This document shows, piece after piece, positions 9,517 to 17,565 of a DNA stretch of 64,000 nucleotides. Origin of the DNA: CBDCVY01 sp965223245 (GTDB lineage: Bacteria; Nitrospinota; Nitrospinia; Nitrospinales; Nitrospinaceae); assembly GCA_965223245.1 (NCBI GenBank), contig CBDCVY010000013.1:2976001-3040000 (forward strand), given 5' to 3'. The notes under the pieces were generated by a model. That model searched no databases, was not told where the DNA came from, and worked only from the letters and a program-made list of their open reading frames with translations. Positions within the stretch are counted from its first letter, which is position 1, and each line of letters begins with the position of its first letter. The translations under genes were made by a program, and so were the position numbers.

Positions 9517-10477
9517 TTCTTCCTCGAAAAAAAAATCGCTTCGAACCACATCCTCAAATCAAAACCAAAGTATTATTATTTGTGGAAAATCTTTTTCCAT
9601 AAATACCTCCGTAGTTCTTTGGAACCAAAAAGGAGGCCTCAAATGTCCCAATAAACGAGGCCGGTCTAGCTGCACACAACATCAAACTTCGCTCAATGAG
9701 GCACCTACTCAAACTGAAAAAAATTATAAAATTTTAAATCCGGAAAAAGCTTTACAAGAATTAAACAAAACCGTCTATCAATTGATACTACATTATGATG
9801 AATGTTTCAGTTCGCATCATTGCCATCAGATATTAAAAAACAGCTCATTTAAGGGCAGTCATTTTTACCTCGATTTAGATGGCACTATTTATCAAACTTG
9901 TGATCTCTATTGGAAAACTAACACGGCTCCTGCAGATGACGGCAAAGGAAATGAAAGGGCCATCCATGTGGAAATAGCCAATTTGTCATGGCAAGCTCTG
10001 TCCAAAGAATCAGACCTGCACCATCTGAAAAAAAATGCATATATACGTACCAAGCTTGGTTGGAAATTATTATTACCAGATGTTTGGAAGAAAAAACTAA
10101 GAACAAAAAATTTTCAACCTTTTGCCGCTCGAAGCCACGGTTCCAGAGGATATTTTAGTCGTCACATTAATGGGAAAATTGTACGGATGTGGGATTTTAC
10201 GGAGGAACAATATCTAGCCCTCATTCAATTAGCCATTGGGCTCAACTCAGCACTACCCAAAATTTCAATAAGAGTACCTTTTGATAAAAATAAAAAAAGG
10301 ACTCCCTTGGATAAAATTAAAAATTTCTCTACATTTTCCGGAATTTTAGGACACGCCCATGTCCAAAGTGGAACTCCCCAAGGAATCAGAAGAAAGTATG
10401 ACCCAGGGTCTTCCTTTAATTGGGGAAGATTACGCAGAGCTTTTAAAAAGTACCATTCTTCCAACAAATTTAAATAA
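9491..10477 (+). CDS. N-acetylmuramoyl-L-alanine amidase-like protein (Amidase_2/PGRP fold)
   Basis: A 328-residue protein whose core matches zinc amidases that cleave the lactyl-peptide bond of peptidoglycan. YQLILHYDEC provides the first zinc His, SHFYLDLDGTIYQTCD is the conserved strand pair, and GHAHVQ plus KYDPGSSFNW supply the second His and the conserved C-terminal block. The N-terminal 90 residues are Lys/Ser/Thr-rich and have no signal peptide. It may therefore act in the cytoplasm, act on recycled muropeptides, or be a non-catalytic relative. The gene overlaps nadK. The family call is good; substrate and location are uncertain. Confidence 0.75.
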   Translation: MNKKTKKTDSSSKKKSLRTTSSNQNQSIIICGKSFSINTSVVLWNQKGGLKCPNKRGRSSCTQHQTSLNEAPTQTEKNYKILNPEKALQELNKTVYQLILHYDECFSSHHCHQILKNSSFKGSHFYLDLDGTIYQTCDLYWKTNTAPADDGKGNERAIHVEIANLSWQALSKESDLHHLKKNAYIRTKLGWKLLLPDVWKKKLRTKNFQPFAARSHGSRGYFSRHINGKIVRMWDFTEEQYLALIQLAIGLNSALPKISIRVPFDKNKKRTPLDKIKNFSTFSGILGHAHVQSGTPQGIRRKYDPGSSFNWGRLRRAFKKYHSSNKFK

Positions 10478-10632
10478 ATCTCACTTTTACAATTTATTGA
10501 CTATTTTTCAATTCCATTTTTGTTTGGTGTTTTAATAAAAGGTTTTGTTAAAATAAAAAAGTTGACCAAAACTTACATTTAAGGTTAGTTTGTAAAAACT
10601 CTTCCTTTTTAATTAATCACTAAGGACCCAAA

Positions 10633-11133
10633 ATGAAAAGGCGTTTTTTTTCTTTTTTCATTATTTTATTGCTTATTACATTCCCTAATGTTTCTTGGGC
10701 AGAAACTTGGTATGTAAAATCTTCCAAAACAAAAATGACGCAAAAGCCCTCACCACGGTCTAAGAAAGTAGCAGTTTTAAGCGCAGGCACTCCGGTCAAA
10801 ATTTTAAAAAAGGGAAAACGGTTTTTTAACATTTCTACAAATGGAAAAAATGGATGGGTATTTAAATTTAAACTTACCAACAAAAAGCCTTCCGGTGTTC
10901 AAGGAGGAGGCGGGTTGGATGGACTATTAGGAAACCAAAAGATAGCCGCTGCAGAATCTTCTTCCGGCTCTAGCATTCGAGGACTTAGTCCTATATCCGA
11001 AAAACATGCCAAAGCCCATGGAGTCTCCGAAGAAAATATTAAAGCTGTGCAACAAATGGAGGAATATTCTATTTCTGCCAATGAATTAGATCAGTTTCTC
11101 TCTGAAGGGAAATTGAGGGAGTATGCGGAATGA
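10633..11133 (+). CDS. Exported SH3-domain protein
   Basis: A 166-residue protein with a clear signal peptide (KRRFFSFFIILLLITF, cleavage near SWA-E, about residue 24). A bacterial SH3 domain follows (about 25-85; ETWYVKSSKTKMTQKPSPRSKKV and FNISTNGKNGWVFKFKL). The rest is Gly/Ser-rich with a short acidic helix. Bacterial SH3 domains usually bind cell wall or partner proteins. It overlaps the M48 protease gene by ATGA, and the membrane protein behind that also overlaps, so the three probably work together in the periplasm. The exact role is unknown. Confidence 0.8.
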   Translation: MKRRFFSFFIILLLITFPNVSWAETWYVKSSKTKMTQKPSPRSKKVAVLSAGTPVKILKKGKRFFNISTNGKNGWVFKFKLTNKKPSGVQGGGGLDGLLGNQKIAAAESSSGSSIRGLSPISEKHAKAHGVSEENIKAVQQMEEYSISANELDQFLSEGKLREYAE

Positions 11134-12200
11134 AAAATTTTAAAACTTTAAATATATCGTTAATTATAATTTGTTGTATATGGACCTTGAGTTGGGCTAA
11201 TGATTTGGAAGACTTTTTTAAGGAATTGCAAAAACCACAACAACCCGCTTCTCAAAATAATCAAGGAGATCAGCAAGCTCCTTCTACACAAAATGAACCT
11301 CCCAAACCGGCTACAAAAACAACCCCGTCCACTTCAAAAAATGAATCTCCCTTGGCCACTCCTATCACTCCCTCAAAAGAACAAGAGGAAGGACAAGAAG
11401 GATTGCTGGGTATTCTGGAACAAAAAGGGGTATTGGATAAAAAAACTTCTCGAATCATTCGAGGTGCGGGACAAGTGGTCCAATCTATGCAACCCATCGC
11501 CTATGAAGAAGAACGTGCTATTGGAGGCTCGTTAGCTTTGGAAGTACTTAATCGTTTTGGTGGAGTCTATCCCAACCCAAGGCTGCAAAAGTACATTACG
11601 TTAGTTGGCCAATCTGTAGTTTCTGTTTCTGATCGGGCAGATATTCCTTATCACTTCGCAGTAATCAACTCGGAGATTCCAAATGCTTTTGCAACTCCAG
11701 GAGGTTATGTGTTTGTTAGTATAGGATTACTCAAGTTACTAAGAAATGAAGCAGAACTTGCAGGAGTCTTGGGTCATGAAGTGGCTCATATAACACACCG
11801 ACATGCTCTAAAAACTTTGGAACGTAGTAAGAAATTAAAGGGCATTTCCTCCCTATCCACAGCAGTAATGAATGAAGACCCGGCATTATTTGATAATATA
11901 ATAAATCAGGTTACTGAAGTTTTATTCACTAAAGGACTGGACAAAGAGCTCGAGTTTGAAGCGGATAAAGTAGGTATGGAATATGCCTATCGTGTGGGTT
12001 ACCGACCTAATGGATTAAGGGAGTTCCTCAAAATATTGCACCATAACACAAAGCACGATTCCATATTTTTTAGCACCCATCCAAGTCCGAGAGAGAGATA
12101 CAACAAAATGAGTCCGCACATTAATCAATTAGATGATGCCAAATTTGCACCCCAATTAGCCAATCGTTTCGGACTTTGGACCAAGGGGCAGCTCCGATGA
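11130..12200 (+). CDS. Exported M48-family zinc metalloprotease
   Basis: A 356-residue periplasmic protease of the BepA/LoiP type. A signal peptide (about 1-23, ending SWA) is followed by a Gln/Pro/Lys-rich linker (about 30-90) and the M48 domain. The zinc site is HEVAH (His216, Glu217, His220) with the third ligand Glu277 in LEFEADKVG. THPSPRERY near the end is also typical. There is no C-terminal TPR domain, unlike BepA. It is the central gene of an overlapping three-gene operon with the SH3 protein and a small membrane protein. It is likely a quality-control protease for outer-membrane proteins, by family inference. Confidence 0.9.
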   Translation: MKNFKTLNISLIIICCIWTLSWANDLEDFFKELQKPQQPASQNNQGDQQAPSTQNEPPKPATKTTPSTSKNESPLATPITPSKEQEEGQEGLLGILEQKGVLDKKTSRIIRGAGQVVQSMQPIAYEEERAIGGSLALEVLNRFGGVYPNPRLQKYITLVGQSVVSVSDRADIPYHFAVINSEIPNAFATPGGYVFVSIGLLKLLRNEAELAGVLGHEVAHITHRHALKTLERSKKLKGISSLSTAVMNEDPALFDNIINQVTEVLFTKGLDKELEFEADKVGMEYAYRVGYRPNGLREFLKILHHNTKHDSIFFSTHPSPRERYNKMSPHINQLDDAKFAPQLANRFGLWTKGQLR

Positions 12201-12673
12201 AAACAGGACTATTCCGGGAAGAACTTCCTGGTGAAAAAAAAAGTATTATTAACTTACTTTTGACGGGTTACCTGGTGGTTATATCCGTATTAGGATATTT
12301 TGCTTTTTATCTTTCCATCCAGTTAATTCAAATGGAGAGAGTTTTAGAAGCCGTAAAACCGGAAACTCTCAACGCAGAACAAATAAATGTACTTGTAGAG
12401 AGATTGTTATTATCAACAGGAAGAATGCATGATGAAATTATTTGGCTGGCTATACTGGGAAGTGTATTTACAATCATAGGAGGAATTTATACTTATAACA
12501 TGGTGGTTCGACCATTAAGAAAATTAGTGGCCTATGCTGAAATGGAAAAAAACGATTTACCAGAAATTAAAACCAATAACGAAATAAAACAGCTCATGAC
12601 CGTTATGATAGAAAGGATGCCCTTTAACGGAGATACGCCTGTACCCCCTAAAGCTATCCCACCTAAAAAATAA
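12197..12673 (+). CDS. Two-helix membrane protein with HAMP-like tail
   Basis: A 158-residue protein when started at the ATG that overlaps the protease stop (ATGA); an upstream TTG in frame is less likely. It has two hydrophobic helices (about 20-45 and 82-107) enclosing a roughly 35-residue loop. A cytoplasmic segment starts NMVVRPLRKLVAYAEMEKNDLPEI and resembles a HAMP linker, but no kinase or methyl-accepting domain follows. It ends in a Pro-rich tail. The architecture looks like a sensor reduced to its membrane part, perhaps an anchor or signal relay for the protease unit. I recognise no characterised homologue. Confidence 0.65.
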   Translation: MKTGLFREELPGEKKSIINLLLTGYLVVISVLGYFAFYLSIQLIQMERVLEAVKPETLNAEQINVLVERLLLSTGRMHDEIIWLAILGSVFTIIGGIYTYNMVVRPLRKLVAYAEMEKNDLPEIKTNNEIKQLMTVMIERMPFNGDTPVPPKAIPPKK

Positions 12674-12687
12674 ACTTTTTTTCTCGA

Positions 12688-13473
12688 CTACAGGTCATTG
12701 AAATCCTCTGTCATACGCTCAAGTTTGGTTGGGTAAGTAAACAAGTCGCTATCCTTTAAACCAATTTCATTTAACAAACGAATAAAATAATAATAATTCA
12801 TCCCACGCTTCAAAGAAGACAAAGCTTTATCGACATACTTTTCTTCCAAACCAATAGGAACCATTCCTTCACAATATTCAGCAGGCGTTGAATCAAAAAA
12901 CTTTCGATTGATAGAAACTATATCCTGACTAGAGAGTGATTTCACCTGCATGGTTTTTTTATTTTCCTTATCTTCTAATTCAAGGAAATGAATACATTTT
13001 TCTCTAAGTATTAATCCTTTTTGCCAAGGCGCCAATTGGGCCCATGAAACTCTTAAGTTATCCGGGACAGTTTGTTGAGATTGAGTAATTTTTTTCAATT
13101 CATCCTGATAACGTTCGGTACGTACCTTTTTCAGTACTTTTCTCAATTCCATTTTTTCTTGGGAAAATTGTTTTCTAAAATCTACATCCTCAGCCCATTT
13201 TTTTTTCCAACGGCGATACCGATTCATATAGGCTTGCTCATAACTAATATCTTTAAGTATCATAAACTTTTTGTAAGCTTTGGCTAAATGAAAACGGTAA
13301 CCTTCTTCTAAAATCGAATGGAATTCGTGAGGGTCTTTATCTTTCATTCCCATTAAAACATCCCAGTTCCATGCAGTGGTCGCTCCGCCCCCAACCAGCA
13401 GCAAGAGGAGACAAAGGGCAATCCCTTTTAAAACTTTTTTAATTGTTTCGGTTTGGATTTTAGGAACCGGCAT
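12688..13473 (-). CDS. Hypothetical membrane-anchored protein
   Basis: A 261-residue protein with one N-terminal hydrophobic helix (about 15-35; KGIALCLLLLLVGGGATTAW) and a long Lys/Arg/Glu-rich, helical body presumably on the periplasmic side. Basic patches such as YRRWKKKWAEDVDFRK and a late segment NYYYFIRLLNEIGL stand out. I do not recognise a domain. It converges on the HAMP-like gene with 14 bp between stops, and about 170 bp separate it from purH. Its length and codon usage match the neighbours, so I take it as a real gene of unknown function. Confidence 0.65.
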   Translation of the reverse strand: MPVPKIQTETIKKVLKGIALCLLLLLVGGGATTAWNWDVLMGMKDKDPHEFHSILEEGYRFHLAKAYKKFMILKDISYEQAYMNRYRRWKKKWAEDVDFRKQFSQEKMELRKVLKKVRTERYQDELKKITQSQQTVPDNLRVSWAQLAPWQKGLILREKCIHFLELEDKENKKTMQVKSLSSQDIVSINRKFFDSTPAEYCEGMVPIGLEEKYVDKALSSLKRGMNYYYFIRLLNEIGLKDSDLFTYPTKLERMTEDFNDL

Positions 13474-13644
13474 TACAACTCACAAATACAAAAGAAATTG
13501 AAACATCTCTCCAGGATTAACTATCCCGAACGATCACATTTTCTTTTCGGTAAAAAAATGAATCGGGTTAAAGAAATAATGGGTTTAGAACAGAATAGGG
13601 CAAAAATAATAGGTAGGAAATATTTTTAGTTGCAGGAAAAACTT

Positions 13645-15201
13645 TTAATGTTTGAAATGGCGAATTCCCGTAAAAATCATAGATATTCCATGATCATCCG
13701 CGGCTTGAATTACTTCCTTATCTCTAATTGAACCCCCGGGCTGGATTATGGATGTGATCCCATTTTCAGCTGCTGTATCAATGGCATCTCTAAATGGAAA
13801 GAAAGCATCTGAAGCCATAACACACCCTTGAACAGGTTTATTAGCTTTTTGGACAGCTAATCTAGCAGAATCGACACGACTCATTTGCCCAGCACCAACA
13901 CCAACCGTTTCAAATTTATTAACATAAACAATTGCATTAGACTTCACATGTTTTGCCACTATCCATGCAAACTTTAAGGATTCCATTGTTTGCTCATCGG
14001 GTTGTTTTTGCGAAACAATTTTTAACTGATCTGAATCAAATGTAATCTCGTCAGAGTTCTGAATTAACAATCCCCCTCCAATACGCTTTAGATCTAATCG
14101 GGAAGTTTTTTCATTTAATCCTTCCTCGGGCATTTCCATCACTCGAACGTTTTTCTTCTTCGAAAACAAGTTTAAGGCTTCAGGTTCATAACCGGGCGCA
14201 ATGATAACTTCCACAAAGTTTTTTAATATTTCTTCAGCAGTTTTGACATTTACTTTTCGATTAAATCCTATGATTCCACCAAAGGCAGAAATGGGGTCAG
14301 TTTCTCTAGCTTGGATAAAAGCCTCAGTCTGATCTTTCCCAATTGCTGCGCCGCAGGGATTCGTATGCTTAATCACGATTGCAGATGGCGAATCAAATTC
14401 TATGGCCAACTCCCAAGCGGCCTCCATGTCGATATAATTATTAAAAGACAATTCTTTTCCTTGCAACTGTTTAGCCTGCACAATATCTCTTTTTCCAGGA
14501 TGAATTTCTCCATACAATGCTGCCCCTTGATGTGGATTTTCTCCGTAACGCAGTTCCTGAATCTTCTTATACGATTTTTGAAATAATGGGGGAAACTTAC
14601 TTGTATCATCCACCTGATTTGTCAAATAATTTGAGATCATACCGTCATAACGCGAGGTCATTAAAAAAGCATCTCGACTTAGCCTTTGTCTAGTAATTAA
14701 AGTAGTCGCACCTTCATTTGCATCCATTTCCTGAAGCACCAAATCATAATCATTTGGATTCACCACAATGGTAACATCATGATAATTTTTGGATGCAGAC
14801 CGAACCATTGCCGGGCCACCAATATCAATATTTTCGATAGCATCTTGCAAGGTACAATTCTCTTTGGAAATAGTCTCTTCAAAAGGATAAAGATTTATTA
14901 CCACCATATCGATGGGAAAAATTTTATGTTCCGTCATTGAATCCATGTGGGACGGTTCATCCCGTTTTCCAAGAATTCCTCCATGTACCTTCGGATGGAG
15001 AGTTTTAATACGACCGTCCATCATTTCAGGAAAACCTGTGTAATCTGAAATTAGAGTCACTGGAATTTGTTGTGACTTAAGTAATTTTGCTGTTCCGCCT
15101 GTAGATAAAATTTCTATTCCTCGACTATGCAGGCTTTTAGCAAACTCCACAATATTAGATTTATCGGACACACTAATAAGTGCCCTTTTGATAGGTTTCA
15201 T
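13645..15201 (-). CDS. purH: Bifunctional AICAR formyltransferase / IMP cyclohydrolase
   Basis: Catalyses the last two steps to IMP in purine synthesis. The 518-residue protein shows the MGS-like IMP cyclohydrolase domain at the start (ALISVSDKSNIVEFA, EILSTGGTAKLL, MDGRIKTLHPKVHGGIL) and the AICAR transformylase part with LRYGENPHQGAALYG, KHTNPCGAA and ASDAFFPFRDAID. Length and motif order are normal. A short gene (15213-15404) lies 11 bp upstream on the same strand and may be cotranscribed. The gene is separated from purS/Q and purC/B elsewhere in the window. Confidence 0.97.
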   Translation of the reverse strand: MKPIKRALISVSDKSNIVEFAKSLHSRGIEILSTGGTAKLLKSQQIPVTLISDYTGFPEMMDGRIKTLHPKVHGGILGKRDEPSHMDSMTEHKIFPIDMVVINLYPFEETISKENCTLQDAIENIDIGGPAMVRSASKNYHDVTIVVNPNDYDLVLQEMDANEGATTLITRQRLSRDAFLMTSRYDGMISNYLTNQVDDTSKFPPLFQKSYKKIQELRYGENPHQGAALYGEIHPGKRDIVQAKQLQGKELSFNNYIDMEAAWELAIEFDSPSAIVIKHTNPCGAAIGKDQTEAFIQARETDPISAFGGIIGFNRKVNVKTAEEILKNFVEVIIAPGYEPEALNLFSKKKNVRVMEMPEEGLNEKTSRLDLKRIGGGLLIQNSDEITFDSDQLKIVSQKQPDEQTMESLKFAWIVAKHVKSNAIVYVNKFETVGVGAGQMSRVDSARLAVQKANKPVQGCVMASDAFFPFRDAIDTAAENGITSIIQPGGSIRDKEVIQAADDHGISMIFTGIRHFKH

Positions 15202-15212
15202 GTATATAATTT

Positions 15213-15404
15213 TTAGATTCGGTAGTTCTTCTTTTTGGGCGGGTCTTTGCTAATTAGAAATCCAGGGGTGATCATTTGGATGATTTTTAATAACCACACC
15301 GGAAATGAACCAATGGTCTGTAACAAACCAGGTTGCTCAACCTGGTTTTGAGATTCGGTTTTTGTTGCGTCGTGTTTTGGATTTTCTTCCATATCAATTC
15401 GCAC
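15213..15404 (-). CDS. Small hypothetical protein upstream of purH
   Basis: A 63-residue frame from a GTG (or 59 residues from the ATG at 15392). A charged N-terminus (MEENPKHDATKTES) is followed by a short hydrophobic or amphipathic stretch (GSFPVWLLKIIQMITPGFLI) and a basic tail. It ends 11 bp before the purH start on the same strand, which supports cotranscription, but no strong ribosome site is visible. It could be a small membrane-associated protein. I recognise no family, and a longer open frame on the opposite strand overlaps part of it. Confidence 0.45.
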   Translation of the reverse strand: MRIDMEENPKHDATKTESQNQVEQPGLLQTIGSFPVWLLKIIQMITPGFLISKDPPKKKNYRI

Positions 15405-15538
15405 CCAAGGACAACCAAGAAAAAATATTCAGGGTTTTTGGAGGTGGAATATTACTATTTTTGCCCAAATTTGGAAAGAAAAAAATAATGAGCTCCAATT
15501 TCAAAGGGCTTTCTCAAAAAGGAAATGACATAGCCCTT

Positions 15539-17341
15539 TTATTTCAATAACAAACCTCGGGTAAACTGCCATTCAATTTTAGAATCAAAATCTAAACGGC
15601 CAAAGTGCGTTTGTAAATTCTGAATGCTTTGGTTAGCTAAATGGTTCAAATGCTCAAGATCTGAATCAGTCCATGCCAAGGATGTCGTCAATAGTTTCTC
15701 ACAAAATTTTTCTACCATTCCTGAATCAACGATACGTGTATCTTGCTTATCCCAATTATGTTGGAAAATGGTTTTTAAAAAAGCTCGACCCCCTTCTTCG
15801 AGAATGGGCTCGCACGAAATTTCATTTAGTAATGTAAACCGAGCTAACGCCGTTGTGAAAAAATGGATCATATCAAAGTCATCTTTAGAAATTGGAAACT
15901 TTACCTCTTCCACAAAACCATCGATTTTTTCCAAAGACAAATCAAAACTTTGACGAGCAAACCTTATATAAAATCGTGACTGAAAAATAAAATTTTCTAT
16001 AATTTGAATATCATTTACGGATTCTAAATTTCTCCAACTCACTTCGGTTGCATCTTCCTCCTCATTGGAAAAAGCAACAGCCATCTTTGGAAATCTATCC
16101 ACTAATGCTGCCAAATGTTCCATGGCCCAAGCAGGAAGTACATATTCCAGTAGCTTGCCATTTTCACGAATCAGTTTCTCCCCCTCCCATTTGAGTCTCA
16201 TAATTCCTGTATGACCCATTTGAAATAAAGACTGCATCCAAGTTTGAGTAAGCAACTTAGTTCCTTTTTCCACATCCCCGCTTGCCCCCAACTCCAGACC
16301 AATGTTTATATATCCTAAAACTTTTCGCATGGTGTTATGTCTATTTTCTAAAATGGATAAGTCCAACCTATCTGCTACCATGACTTTATTTGAGAGGTAA
16401 ACCAACTCCCAACAAATAGAATCTAACCGTTCAAAGCCTTTTAACTTCGCTAAACATTGGCCAAAAAAAGAAGAAGAGTTTATATCTTCAAAAGGATAGC
16501 TGGGTGGGACTAAGCAATTGGAATGGAGAGAAATAAAGTCTTCATTCTTTGGGACTTCAATTTTAAAAGCTTCAGGTTTAAGTAAACTGTAGACTTCAAT
16601 TGCCTCATCAAAAGAAGGTATTCCTTTTTCCTCAGTTCTAGAAAGCAACCAACGATAAGCCGTCTCCACTGTAGGGGTTACCTGATACCAAATAACTGCA
16701 TCCATCAAAGCAAAAAATAATTTTGGAGTTTCTGAAAAAAGAACCTTAAATACTTTTTTGAGGATGGATTCTACTTCTTCAACTTTAAAAAATATTTGAT
16801 GCACTCCATCTGGAGAGAAATGAGATAGCTTTTCATATTCTGAAGTGAGGTCGGGCTCATCATCCAATTTTTTTACAATTATCAGAGCTTGCAACAACAT
16901 AACTTTTTGGTCAAAATCTTCTGTCAAAAACCATTTAAATATACTTTGATCATTAGCTTGATTCATTAGATCAAGCCAATGTACCGCATTTTTTGGATTG
17001 AATTTATCTGCATCCCACCACTCTAAATCAAATATATATTGGAGTTGAGTTTGGGTAATCACTGCCAAAACGGGGATGGAGTCTTCTTCACCTATGTCCT
17101 TAATCATTTGGTAAATTTCTTCCTCAGGTAAGGATCGCGCCAATTGAATGGCTTGTGGAGATAAAACTAACAAAGCCATCTTGAAACGTCCTGTGACTTG
17201 CTGAAGGCATCTTGCTTGTTCCTCCAATGTCATTTCAGAAAGAATAGATTCGATTTTTCCCGGATCATTTTTGATCCAATCTAGTGGAAAAGGAAGCCGC
17301 TCTTGAGTAAAAGGGTTTAAGCTATTGCTATTTTCTTCCAT
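15539..17341 (-). CDS. DUF6178-like cytoplasmic protein
   Basis: A 600-residue acidic, all-helical-looking protein without signal peptide or membrane segments. The N-terminal third (PEEEIYQMIKDIGEEDSIP and similar, about residues 20-130) looks like helical hairpins of the kind found in MgtE-N-like and DUF6178 proteins. Repeated WEL/FDLEWWD and long Leu-rich helices follow. I assign it to DUF6178 from memory of that family's length and opening pattern, without alignment. No function is known. It stands alone, divergent from the histidine kinase gene. Confidence 0.6.
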   Translation of the reverse strand: MEENSNSLNPFTQERLPFPLDWIKNDPGKIESILSEMTLEEQARCLQQVTGRFKMALLVLSPQAIQLARSLPEEEIYQMIKDIGEEDSIPVLAVITQTQLQYIFDLEWWDADKFNPKNAVHWLDLMNQANDQSIFKWFLTEDFDQKVMLLQALIIVKKLDDEPDLTSEYEKLSHFSPDGVHQIFFKVEEVESILKKVFKVLFSETPKLFFALMDAVIWYQVTPTVETAYRWLLSRTEEKGIPSFDEAIEVYSLLKPEAFKIEVPKNEDFISLHSNCLVPPSYPFEDINSSSFFGQCLAKLKGFERLDSICWELVYLSNKVMVADRLDLSILENRHNTMRKVLGYINIGLELGASGDVEKGTKLLTQTWMQSLFQMGHTGIMRLKWEGEKLIRENGKLLEYVLPAWAMEHLAALVDRFPKMAVAFSNEEEDATEVSWRNLESVNDIQIIENFIFQSRFYIRFARQSFDLSLEKIDGFVEEVKFPISKDDFDMIHFFTTALARFTLLNEISCEPILEEGGRAFLKTIFQHNWDKQDTRIVDSGMVEKFCEKLLTTSLAWTDSDLEHLNHLANQSIQNLQTHFGRLDFDSKIEWQFTRGLLLK

Positions 17342-17565
17342 ATATTTATTGAGTAACTATGAAAAGATTTGAATAATTTTATTTAAAATTAATTGAATTC
17401 GCTTATCTTAACTCTGTTTGCCTAAAATTTTTGAGAAATATGAACTAATTATCACTTTAGATATAATGATGAATGGGCATTCCATATACTTTTAAAATTT
17501 TTTAATATACTATAAAATTCAAATGAACCGATACAATTTCCCAGTAATAAAAGGTAAAAATACCA

